The position numbers were made by a program, and so were the translations under genes. From positions 1 through 39,808 of the forward strand of contig DAOUBX010000035.1 of the NCBI GenBank assembly GCA_034432445.1: a DNA stretch of 39,808 nt, in the 5' to 3' direction. Below are positions 9,515 to 16,540 of this stretch, piece by piece (position 1 is the first letter of the stretch; the number at the start of each line of letters is the position of its first letter). Source of the DNA: JANWYQ01 sp034432445 (GTDB taxonomy: Bacteria > Chloroflexota > Anaerolineae > JAAEKA01). Under the pieces are notes generated by a model. That model was not told where the DNA came from. It was given only the letters and a program-made list of their open reading frames with translations, and did no database searches.

Positions 9515-10942
9515 ATGACTCGAACTGTTGTTATCGATCCCGTAACCCGCATCGAAGGCCACGCCAAGATCAGCCTGTACTTGGGCGACGACGGCAAGGT
9601 GCAGGACGCGCGCTTCCACGTGGTGGAGTTCCGCGGCTTCGAGAAGTTCTGCGTCGGCCGGACGTTCTGGGAGATGCCGGGCATCACGGCGCGCGTCTGT
9701 GGCATCTGCCCGGTGAGCCACATTCTGGCCTCGGCCAAAGCCGGCGACGACGTGCTGGGCATCCGCATTCCCGCGCGCGCCGAGAAACTGCGCCGCTTGA
9801 TGAACTGGGGCCAGCTCGTGCAAAGCCACGCCCTGAGCTTCTTCCACCTCAGCGCGCCCGATCTGCTGCTGGGCATGGACAGCGACCCGGCTAAACGCAA
9901 CATCATGGGCTTGATCGAGGCGCGACCCAACCTGGCGCGCAGCGGCATCCGCCTGAGGGAGTTCGGCCAGAAGGTGATCCGCCTGTTGGGCGGCCGCAGC
10001 GTGCACCCGGCCTGGGCCGTGCCCGGCGGCGTGCGCGAGCCGCTGACCGCCGAGGCGCGCAGCCAGATCAAGCGCATGCTGCCGGAGGCCTTCGACATTG
10101 CCGAGTTGGCGCTGGACGTGCTCAAGGACAGCTACGATCAGTTCAACCACGAAATCGAGAACTACGGCGACTTTCCCAGCCTGTACATGGGGCTGGTGAC
10201 GAAGGACGGCGGGTTGGAGCACTACGATGGCATGCTGCGCGTGGTGGACAGTGAAGGGCGCATCCTGGAAAACGCCGACACCCTCACCTTCCGCGATTTC
10301 ATCGATGAGGCCGTGGAGCCATGGACCTACCTCAAGGCGCCCTACTACAAGCCGATGGGCTATCCGGCCGGCATGTACCGCGTGGGGCCGCTGGCGCGGC
10401 TGAACGTGTGCGACTACGCGGGAACGCCGCGCGCCGACCGCGAGTTGCGCCAGTTCCGCCGTCTGGGCCAGCGCGGCAAGCCCGTCAGCGGTAGCTTTCA
10501 CTACCACTACGCCCGCTTAATCGAGATCATGTTCAGCCTGGAGAAGATCGAGGAGACGCTGGAAGATGAAACCCTGACCGGCTCGCACGTGCGCAACTAC
10601 GCTGAGGTCAACGAGCGGGTGGGCATCGGCGTCAGCGAAGCGCCACGCGGCACCTTGTTCCACGAGTACAAGGTGGACCGGCAGGGCATTCTGCAACGGG
10701 TCAACCTGATCATCGCCACCGGCCAGAACAACCTGGCCATGAACAAGACGGTGCAGCAGATCGCCCGCGCCTACATCGACGGCGAGACGATCCCCGAAGG
10801 CGTGCTGAACCGCATCGAGCACGGCATCCGCCTGTATGACCCTTGCCTGAGCTGTTCCACCCACGCGGTCGGCCAAATGCCGCTGCACGTGCAGTTGATT
10901 GCGCCGGACGGTCGGGTGGTGGATGAGAAAGTGCGCAACTAA
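9515..10942 (+). CDS. hoxH: NiFe hydrogenase large subunit HoxH (group 3d-like)
   Basis: 475-aa catalytic subunit holding the NiFe(CN)2CO centre. The Ni ligands are in RVCGICPVSH (Cys62, Cys65) and DPCLSCSTH (Cys444, Cys447). The last 25 residues after His450 are the C-terminal tail normally removed by the HoxW-type protease once Ni is loaded. IDPVTRIEGHAKI at the N-terminus is the family signature. Two ATGs lie 6 bp apart: the one at 9509 touches the GAGGT ribosome binding site (9504-9508), while 9515 has correct spacing, so 9515 is preferred. The 109 bp after hoxY hold only imperfect cgacc-rich repeats. Bidirectional H2 oxidation and production with NAD(H) is expected from the subunit set. 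Confidence 0.95.
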   Translation: MTRTVVIDPVTRIEGHAKISLYLGDDGKVQDARFHVVEFRGFEKFCVGRTFWEMPGITARVCGICPVSHILASAKAGDDVLGIRIPARAEKLRRLMNWGQLVQSHALSFFHLSAPDLLLGMDSDPAKRNIMGLIEARPNLARSGIRLREFGQKVIRLLGGRSVHPAWAVPGGVREPLTAEARSQIKRMLPEAFDIAELALDVLKDSYDQFNHEIENYGDFPSLYMGLVTKDGGLEHYDGMLRVVDSEGRILENADTLTFRDFIDEAVEPWTYLKAPYYKPMGYPAGMYRVGPLARLNVCDYAGTPRADRELRQFRRLGQRGKPVSGSFHYHYARLIEIMFSLEKIEETLEDETLTGSHVRNYAEVNERVGIGVSEAPRGTLFHEYKVDRQGILQRVNLIIATGQNNLAMNKTVQQIARAYIDGETIPEGVLNRIEHGIRLYDPCLSCSTHAVGQMPLHVQLIAPDGRVVDEKVRN

Positions 10943-10952
10943 GCGGTTGATC

Positions 10953-11036
10953 GGTGATCGGTAATCGGTGATCGGTGATCGGTGATCGGTAATCAGTGAT
11001 CGGTGATCGGTGATCGGTAATCGGTGATCGGTAATC
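10953..11036 (+). repeat. Twelve-unit heptamer tandem array (GGTGATC/GGTAATC)
   Basis: Exactly twelve 7-bp units run from 10953 to 11036: mostly GGTGATC, with GGTAATC at four positions and one AGTGATC. The array begins 10 bp after the hoxH stop. Every unit contains TGA or TAA in one of three successive frames, so the strand ends any frame within three units. A shorter array in the opposite orientation lies at 11166-11200. Confidence 0.95.
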
Positions 11037-11165
11037 GGTCGACGGCCATCTGCGCACGGCGGCGCACAACCGTCAAAGCAAGCGCAGCGGGCCGGTCTGC
11101 GATCATGCACGGGCGATTGTCAAGTTAGTTCCCCAAGGTTCATCGAGCGACGCATACCGACCCCG

Positions 11166-11200
11166 GATCACCGGTCACCGGTCACGGACCACCGTTCACC
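11166..11200 (+). repeat. Heptamer repeats in inverted orientation abutting the hoxW start
   Basis: Units GATCACC, GGTCACC, an imperfect GGTCAC, a diverged unit and GTTCACC run directly into the ATG at 11201. They are the reverse complement type of the 10953-11036 array, so the two arrays flank a 129-bp spacer as an inverted repeat. No Shine-Dalgarno sequence fits between them and the ATG. In the spacer (11041-11165) nothing else was recognised. Confidence 0.8.
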
Positions 11201-11674
11201 ATGATCCTCCTCATTGCCTACGGAAACCCGTTGCGACAGGACGACGGCGCCGGTCTTGTGCTGGCCGAGAAGCTGGAGCAAGCCTGGCAGTCGCTGGGCC
11301 GGGAGGTTCGACGTGTTGCTGTGCACCAGTTGACGCCGGAGCTGGCCGTGGAGGTCGTGCAACCTGACATCGAGGCCGTCGTGTTCGTCGATGCCCGCGT
11401 GGCCGACGAGCCCAGCGCTGATCCAGCAGTCGAAGTTGTTCCACTGCCGCCGGCGGTCTTGGCAGCGCCCGTCGTGGGTCATCACCTTGACCCTATCGTG
11501 GTGCGTGCTTACGCCGGTGTGTTGACCGACGAGCCGCTGCCGCCCTTCTGGCTGATAACCGTGCCCGGCACAGCGTTCGGCCATGGCCAGGGCTTAAGCC
11601 GCAGGGCCCAGGAGGCGATCGAGCGAGCACTGCAAGCCGCACCTGGCGCCCTGGCAGCGATCCTCTCGCCGTAA
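11201..11674 (+). CDS. hoxW: Hydrogenase maturation protease (HoxW/HycI/HyaD family)
   Basis: 157-aa endopeptidase predicted to remove the C-terminal tail of HoxH. The N-terminal ILLIAYGNPLRQDDGAG matches the GNP-x-x-x-DDG(A/V)G motif, whose Asp binds nickel. VHQLTPELA supplies the conserved hydrophobic-Q-L-x-P-E segment, VVFVDA the central Asp strand, and GHHLDP the C-terminal nickel-binding His region. The length is normal for the family. The ATG follows the heptamer repeats directly. It is placed after hoxH, as usual, and is the only maturation factor in the window; no hypABCDEF genes are present. Confidence 0.9.
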   Translation: MILLIAYGNPLRQDDGAGLVLAEKLEQAWQSLGREVRRVAVHQLTPELAVEVVQPDIEAVVFVDARVADEPSADPAVEVVPLPPAVLAAPVVGHHLDPIVVRAYAGVLTDEPLPPFWLITVPGTAFGHGQGLSRRAQEAIERALQAAPGALAAILSP

Positions 11675-11769
11675 TCGCCCACGTGTCGGATGCTCTCCGT
11701 TGGCCGCACCAAGTGCCTGGAGTCACGTCGACCATGAGCGTCGGGTCGGTAAGTGTAACTGATGAACGA

Positions 11770-11786
11770 TTGCCAGAATATGGCAA
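11770..11786. promoter_or_regulatory. Operator-like palindrome before the alanine dehydrogenase-like gene
   Basis: TTGCCA-N5-TGGCAA is a perfect 6-bp dyad lying 46 bp before the ATG at 11833, in a 158-bp gap after hoxW. Its size suits a dimeric regulator. An Lrp/AsnC-type regulator would be in keeping with other ald genes, but this is inference. GAGGAG (11817-11822) serves as the ribosome binding site. Confidence 0.35.
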
Positions 11787-11832
11787 GCTTTGCAGTCAGG
11801 TGCCCTGGCTGCTCACGAGGAGAGTTGATCCT

Positions 11833-12960
11833 ATGAACTTCGGCGTTCCCAGAGAGGTGCGCGACCTTGAAAGCCGCGTCGGGTTGACGCCGGCCGGTGT
11901 GCAAGCGCTGGTGCAGGCGGGCCACACGGTGTACCTGCAAAGCAAAGCCGGCCTGGGCGCAGGCTTCACCGATGAACACTACCGCGCAGTCGGCGGGACG
12001 ATTGTCTACACCGCGGAGGAAGCGTATGGCCGGGCCGATGTGGTGGTCAAGATGGCACGGCCAACGGCCAAGGAACACCGGCTGTTTCGCCCCAAGCAGA
12101 CCATCATGGCGTTCCTGCACCTGGCGGTAGCCTCGCCGGACCTACACAGCGCCCTGGCGGACAGGGAAATCACTGCGATCGCTTTCGAGGAGATGCAAGA
12201 GGAGGACGGCACCCTGCCGATCCTCGTGCCAATGAGCGAGGTCGCCGGCCGATTGGCGCCGGTGATCGCCGGTCAACTCTTGACGACAGTTCAGGGCGGA
12301 CGCGGCATCTTGCTCAGCGGTATTCCGGGTGTGCCACGCGGCATCGTGTGCATCGTTGGCGGCGGCACGCTGGGCGGCTCGGCTGCGCGCTCGTTCGTGG
12401 CCGCGGGCGCACAGGCCATTATCTTGGACAAGGACGTCCGCAAGCTCAAGCGCTTAGACGATCTGTTCGGCGGCACCGTGACCACGATGATCAGCAACGA
12501 ATACAACCTGAACCGCATCGTGGGATTTGCTGATGTGTTGGTGGGCGCCGTGCTGGTGCCCGGCCAGCGCGCTCCCGTGCTGATCACCCGCGAGATGGTG
12601 CGCAAGATGCGGCCGGGCGCCGTGATCATGGACTATGCCATCGACCAAGGTGGGTGCGTTGAAACCAGCCGACCGACAACGCTGCGCGACCCCACCTTTA
12701 TCGCCGAGAACATCGTGCACTTCTGTGTGCCGAACAGCGCCTCCATGGTAGCCCGCACTGCCAGCCATGCGCTGACCAATGCAGCGTTGCCCTATCTGCT
12801 GACCATTGGTCAACAAGGTCTGGAGCCTGCGCTCGCTGCCTATCATGCGCTGCGCAAAGGCACAAAGCTCTACCGCGGCAAGATCGCCAGTCATCGTCTG
12901 GCAGCGGCATTAGGGCGCCAGGTGGAGATCGACTTGTTCGAGATCTTGGGCCTAATGTAG
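11833..12960 (+). CDS. ald: Alanine dehydrogenase / NAD(P) transhydrogenase alpha family protein
   Basis: 375-aa protein of the AlaDH/PNT family. The N-terminal NFGVPREVRDLESRVGLTPAGVQALVQAGH is the substrate-domain signature. VVVKMARP holds the Lys equivalent to the substrate-binding Lys of alanine dehydrogenase and AFLHLA the catalytic His. GGGTLGG begins the NAD-binding Rossmann domain, DYAIDQGGCVETSRPTT has the catalytic Asp, and PNSASMVARTASHALTNAALPYLL closes the fold. Length fits alanine dehydrogenase (about 370) better than PntA, and no pntB follows. The usual KVKEP is KMARP here, so substrate specificity is uncertain. Alanine to pyruvate interconversion with NADH would connect to the NAD-linked hydrogenase. 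An upstream in-frame extension to 11683 is not supported by homology. Confidence 0.8.
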   Translation: MNFGVPREVRDLESRVGLTPAGVQALVQAGHTVYLQSKAGLGAGFTDEHYRAVGGTIVYTAEEAYGRADVVVKMARPTAKEHRLFRPKQTIMAFLHLAVASPDLHSALADREITAIAFEEMQEEDGTLPILVPMSEVAGRLAPVIAGQLLTTVQGGRGILLSGIPGVPRGIVCIVGGGTLGGSAARSFVAAGAQAIILDKDVRKLKRLDDLFGGTVTTMISNEYNLNRIVGFADVLVGAVLVPGQRAPVLITREMVRKMRPGAVIMDYAIDQGGCVETSRPTTLRDPTFIAENIVHFCVPNSASMVARTASHALTNAALPYLLTIGQQGLEPALAAYHALRKGTKLYRGKIASHRLAAALGRQVEIDLFEILGLM

Positions 12961-12998
12961 CGCCGAGCGCGCTGACTTGCTAGAATAAGAGAACACCT

Positions 12999-14300
12999 AT
13001 GATTTGGGAAGATATCTTTCGCCGCAGAGTAAGAAAAACCGCCGAAGAGGCCCTGGCGTGCGTTACGTCAGGGGCGCGCGTCTACATCGGCGGCGGGGCA
13101 GGTGTGCCCATTGAACTGGTGCGTGGTTTGACCAACCGCGCCGGCGAGCTGCAGAACGTGGAGATCATCCACATCCTGACCTTTGCCGAAGCGCCCTATG
13201 TGGCGCCGGAGCTGCACGAGTCGTTTCGCCACAACGCGCTGTTCATTGGCCACAATGTGCGCAAGGCGGTGCAGCAAGGCCGCGCTGATTTCACACCTGT
13301 CTTTCTGTCCGAGATTCCCAGTTTGTTTCGCGAAGGGGGGCCCTTGCCACTGGATGTAGCTTTGATATCGTTGTCGCCTCCGGATGAGCACGGTTTCTGC
13401 AGCTTTGGTTGCGAAGTGGGGACAACCAAACCGGCCGCCGAATCCGCTGCTTGCATCATTGCCGAGATCAACCAACGCATGCCGCGCACGTTGGGCGATG
13501 CGTTCATTCACGTCAGCCGGCTGCACGCCGTGATCGAGACCGATTACCCCCTGCCAGAAGCGCCGCAGGGCGGCAGCTCCCCCCTCCACATGCAGGTAGG
13601 CAAGCACATCGCTGAGATCATCCCCGACGGCGCAACCTTGCAGATGGGCATCGGCAGCATTCCCGACGCCGTGTTGCAAAACCTGACCAACCACAAGGAC
13701 TTGGGCGTGCACACCGAGCTGTTTTCCGACGGCGTGGTGGACATGGTGGAAGCGGGCGTGATCACCTGCGCCAAGAAGACCTTCCACCCCGGCAAGATCA
13801 TCGCCGGTTTCCTCTTCGGCACGCAGCGGCTGTATGATTTCGTCGACAACAACCCCATCGTCGAACTGCACCCGACGGATTACGTCAATGACCCCTTCAA
13901 CATCGCCCAGAACGAGAAGATGATTTCGATCAACTCGGCGCTGCAAGTCGACTTGACCGGGCAGGTCTGTGCCGACTCGATCGGGCCGAAGTTCTACAGC
14001 GGCGTGGGCGGGCAGTTGGACTTTGTGCGCGGGGCCGCGCGCTCCAAAGGCGGCAAGCCGATCATCGCCTTCCTTTCGACTGCCAAGGATGACACGGTCA
14101 GCCGCATCGTGCCCATGCTGTACGAGGGGTCAGGCGTCGTGACCACGCGCTACGACGTACACTACGTGGCCACCGAGTACGGTGTGGCCTACTTGCACGG
14201 CAAAACCGTGCGCCAACGCTGTCAGGAGTTGATCCGCATCGCCCATCCCAAGTTCCAGGATGAATTGAGGTTTGAGGCAAAGAAGCTAGGATACCTGTAA
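12999..14300 (+). CDS. Acetyl-CoA hydrolase / 4-hydroxybutyrate CoA-transferase family protein
   Basis: 433-aa class I-type CoA-transferase (AcH domain). The N-terminal domain has SGARVYIGGGAGVPIELVRGL and DVALISLSPPDEHGFCSFG. The C-terminal domain has GATLQMGIGSIPDAVL, the catalytic Glu240 in HTELFSDGVVDM (the residue that forms the glutamyl-CoA thioester), and GVGGQLDFVRGA. This plan and length match butyrate/acetate/4-hydroxybutyrate:acetate CoA-transferases; which acid is used cannot be read from sequence. The ATG at 12999 follows an AAGAGAA-like weak ribosome binding site. It lies 38 bp after the alanine dehydrogenase-like gene and ends before a strong hairpin, so it is probably the last gene of the block. 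Confidence 0.88.
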   Translation: MIWEDIFRRRVRKTAEEALACVTSGARVYIGGGAGVPIELVRGLTNRAGELQNVEIIHILTFAEAPYVAPELHESFRHNALFIGHNVRKAVQQGRADFTPVFLSEIPSLFREGGPLPLDVALISLSPPDEHGFCSFGCEVGTTKPAAESAACIIAEINQRMPRTLGDAFIHVSRLHAVIETDYPLPEAPQGGSSPLHMQVGKHIAEIIPDGATLQMGIGSIPDAVLQNLTNHKDLGVHTELFSDGVVDMVEAGVITCAKKTFHPGKIIAGFLFGTQRLYDFVDNNPIVELHPTDYVNDPFNIAQNEKMISINSALQVDLTGQVCADSIGPKFYSGVGGQLDFVRGAARSKGGKPIIAFLSTAKDDTVSRIVPMLYEGSGVVTTRYDVHYVATEYGVAYLHGKTVRQRCQELIRIAHPKFQDELRFEAKKLGYL

Positions 14301-14321
14301 CAGCACGTTCCGGGCCACACG

Positions 14322-14351
14322 AAACGGCTACCCCGCGTGGGTAGCCGTTTT
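14322..14351. terminator. Hairpin terminator between convergent genes
   Basis: A perfect 12-bp stem AAACGGCTACCC / GGGTAGCCGTTT with a 5-base loop, followed by TGTCTTGTCT on the + strand. It lies 22 bp after the CoA-transferase stop and 68 bp before the end of the convergent metalloprotease gene, so it can end + strand transcription. On the - strand the T tract is short. Confidence 0.85.
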
Positions 14352-14418
14352 GTCTTGTCTGGGCGTGCACTGCCTACAGCCGAACAAGCGCTGCGTCTGG
14401 CCCGGGTCTGCCCACACG

Positions 14419-15096
14419 TCAGACGCCTACCACCCCGGCAATCCAGTCCACGGCTTGCCGGTAAAGTTGCCCCGCCAGCGCCCAGGCATCGCCGAAATAA
14501 GTCACAATTGCCTCTGGCTCGTCGATCACCACGGCCACCGCCACGACCAGCCAAATAGCGTTGACCAGCAACACGGCGCTGACCGAGAAGACAAAGCCCG
14601 ATCGTTGCAGGTCCGTTTGGCGGGGGTGAAACTCCTTCAGCAGACCTACCAGATGGAAGGCCAGGGTGAAGCCGATCAGAAAATCCACCACAGCGGAGAT
14701 AGGCGGCGGCAAGAAGAGGCGCGCAACCAACAGAGGGATCGTGAAGAGAGGAATGGTATAAGGGGCCAGCAGAATGATAAAGCTGGCAAAGTCGGGACCT
14801 TGGCGGAACTGCACATGTCCGCCCTTGTCCGCATTGACCAAGAGCTCTTGGACGTCCCGAAAGAGCAGCTTGCCCGTCACCAGATGGTTCAGCTCATGCT
14901 CGAAGATCTCGACGAAGGCAAACCTCGTGCGAAGCAGAACCAAATACAGCACCAGATAGATGCCAAAGCCGATGCCAAACGGCCCTAGCAGCCACTGATC
15001 AGCAGTGTCGACGAGAAATAGCGCCGCCGTGTAGACAAAGGCTGCGGCCAGCGGCAGCAATAGGATACCGATGAGTTCTTGGAGGATCCTGATCAC
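14419..15096 (-). CDS. Membrane metalloprotease, M50-like (FEHELNH)
   Basis: 225-aa integral membrane protein with about five or six hydrophobic segments. FEHELNHLVTGKLLFRDVQEL near residue 65 contains the zinc-protease motif HExxH (His67, Glu68, His71), followed about 23 residues later by ADKGGHV, the pattern of M50B-like putative peptidases. The third zinc ligand is not obvious. The substrate is unknown. Translation starts at a GTG (15096) with no clear Shine-Dalgarno sequence; no ATG lies near. It stands alone, with decayed sequence upstream and a terminator downstream. Confidence 0.65.
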   Translation of the reverse strand: MIRILQELIGILLLPLAAAFVYTAALFLVDTADQWLLGPFGIGFGIYLVLYLVLLRTRFAFVEIFEHELNHLVTGKLLFRDVQELLVNADKGGHVQFRQGPDFASFIILLAPYTIPLFTIPLLVARLFLPPPISAVVDFLIGFTLAFHLVGLLKEFHPRQTDLQRSGFVFSVSAVLLVNAIWLVVAVAVVIDEPEAIVTYFGDAWALAGQLYRQAVDWIAGVVGV

Positions 15097-15399
15097 GGAG
15101 GAGCCTCGTGGAGATGTGACCGTGGCGGATCGACTTTTCGCGCCGCGCGTGGGCGGAGATGCGCCGGATGGGGAGGTCGACTTCGAGAAGGCGTTTGGGG
15201 CAAGGGGTCATGGAAAGGCGCTTTGTAGCTTCTCCAACAGATCGCTCAGGCCAAGGTTGACGGCCTGACGTGCTGGGGTGAGACGATGCTTAGCCCGATG
15301 GTGACAGATGAGTGGTGGCTTGGCCCATGCGCCCGACGAGCACACAGGCTCATGACCAGACTGCGCTGCCAGCAGCGTAATTTTACCACCGGCCAGGCA
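15097..15399. other. Non-coding or decayed stretch
   Basis: No convincing gene on either strand. Short open frames exist but none resembles a protein family. A - strand frame ending at 15208 reads RQAVNLGLSDLLEKLQ and could be the tail of a lost protein, but its origin is not recognised. Confidence 0.4.
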
Positions 15400-15680
15400 A
15401 TCGGACAAGGGTGCGCGCGTTGGGCGAGCGCAGCTTTCCTAGCGGCCGGCCCTCCTTGCCGTCGCCGGCCAGGATCGCCTCCTGTTGGTCGTCGAAGTCG
15501 TCGGGCACGCGGCCTTGGATCTGCTCCAGGCGCTAGCGGGCGGGGTCGGCCAGCATCCTCTTGCGGTGCTTCTTCATGCGCTCCAGGGTTCTTCGGACCG
15601 CGTAGAGGCTGGAGGCAAAGCGCCGCTGCAACATGGCCATGGTGAAGCCGATGGCCCGCCCGCGCGCGCCCTTCCGCTAC
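15400..15680 (-). pseudogene. Remnant of a SNF2/DEAD-type helicase
   Basis: The - strand between about 15680 and 15400 translates to AIGFTMAMLQRRFASSLYAVRR, then TLERMKKHRKRMLADPAR, an in-frame TAG, and RLEQIQGRVPDDFDDQQEAIL. The QRRFASS-x-YA-x-RR-x-LERR pattern is typical of the region between helicase lobes in large Snf2/DEAD-box helicases, including those of defence islands. The stop codon, the missing Walker motifs and the lack of a start show it is a fragment. The assignment is by motif memory only. Confidence 0.5.
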
Positions 15681-15784
15681 GAACCGTAGCACATTCTGTC
15701 CCAGAGTGCGATCCTTCCGAACGTGTCCTGACCAGCGGTTGGTGTTATGACCGTACAGATCCCGGTGGAGTCGACAGGATCACC

Positions 15785-15806
15785 CCGCCGCCGCCGGCGG
15801 CGGCGG
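15785..15806. repeat. Perfect 22-bp GC-only palindrome
   Basis: CCGCCGCCGCC is followed directly by its reverse complement GGCGGCGGCGG. It lies 20 bp beyond the stop of the DUF4062 gene and could form a stable hairpin in its mRNA. No T tract follows on either strand. Confidence 0.75.
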
Positions 15807-15825
15807 CCCGGTCGCCTGGTTGGCC

Positions 15826-16320
15826 TCACGGAACGCTCGGCTCGTCCCGATGCTTTTCATAGAGCGCCGCCAGCTGCTCGATCTCCGACAGCGTCAGCCG
15901 CAGAGGCTCCGCATGGTCGAGAAGCTGCCGGATCAACCAGTTGCGCACCTGCCTTTCCAACTCCTCCTCCGACTTGAACCGCACCCACTTATCCTGGCCA
16001 TAGCGCTGGAACTCCTGGCCGGCTGCCGTGCGCGTCACATCTTTGAGCAGCGCCAGAACCGGCCGGCGGGCGGCGTGTGCAGCATCCCATTCGCTGCCTG
16101 TCGGCGCGGAGATGTCCTGCCCCAACAGAAAAATGAACAGGTCGCACGTCGCTGCTGTCGTGGGCGCCGGAGCGGGCGCCACTGCTTGTCTCTTGACCGG
16201 TGTGCGGCCAATCATCCAGCCGGCCGTCACTGGCAACTCAGCCACCACCCGGCCGATACTATCCCGCTCGCGCTCCAAATCGCGGCCCGCGCTGACATAC
16301 AACTGGATCGGCCTTCTCAT
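15826..16320 (-). CDS. DUF4062-like (TIR-fold related) protein
   Basis: 164-aa soluble protein. IQLYVSAGRDLERERDSIGRVVAEL resembles the DUF4062 opening (V-S-S-x-x-D-L-x-x-E-R). CDLFIFLLGQDISAPTGSEWDAAHAARRPVLALLKD resembles the second strand-helix region where such proteins place the modified residue. The C-terminus is a helical, charged tail. DUF4062 domains are TIR-like and often lead NTPase or WD40 proteins in conflict systems; here the domain stands alone. The ATG at 16320 is favoured over a GTG at 16341 because the latter overlaps the only GGAGGT, although that site is then 13 bases away. It lies beside the helicase remnant, so both may be leftovers of one island (inference). Confidence 0.6.
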   Translation of the reverse strand: MRRPIQLYVSAGRDLERERDSIGRVVAELPVTAGWMIGRTPVKRQAVAPAPAPTTAATCDLFIFLLGQDISAPTGSEWDAAHAARRPVLALLKDVTRTAAGQEFQRYGQDKWVRFKSEEELERQVRNWLIRQLLDHAEPLRLTLSEIEQLAALYEKHRDEPSVP

Positions 16321-16491
16321 GCTGCGTTTTTGCACCTCCACGGTTGTCAGAGGGGTTTCGCTACGCTGGGTTGGGCTGACCTCATGCGAGGCTCATAACC
16401 TCAACCCACTACACTGCGATAGGCTCAGTACGGCGCTCGTCCTACCCCTGCCAAACCATTGACCGCGACTAGCCAACGTCATCTGACCACT

Positions 16492-16540
16492 ATTCACCGA
16501 TCACCGATCACCGATCACCGATCACCGTTCACCGTTCACC
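16492..16540 (+). repeat. Seven-unit heptamer array at the 3' end of the acyltransferase gene
   Basis: Units ATTCACC, four GATCACC, then two GTTCACC. The acyltransferase on the - strand runs into the array, reads GGTGAAC as its last sense codons and stops at the TGA of a GGTGATC unit (16522-16524). The rest of the 16321-16491 gap shows nothing recognisable. Confidence 0.9.

Noticed and set aside
9344..10507. A 387-codon open frame on the - strand across hoxH
   Set aside because: It is a shadow of hoxH; its His/Ala/Val-rich composition and lack of motifs argue against a gene.
10953..11036. Regular repeats as a CRISPR array
   Set aside because: Units are 7 bp and contiguous without spacers, and no cas genes are nearby.
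10517..11110. A - strand frame through the heptamer array reading repeats of ITDHRSP
   Set aside because: It exists only because the GATCACC strand has no stop codons; most of it is antisense to hoxH.
12981..12986. TAGAAT as a promoter for the CoA-transferase gene
   Set aside because: No -35 box at a usable distance and the gene is only 38 bp after its neighbour, so co-transcription is simpler.
15071..15268. A 65-codon + strand frame before the helicase remnant
   Set aside because: No family resemblance or ribosome binding site, and it overlaps the 5' end of the metalloprotease gene.
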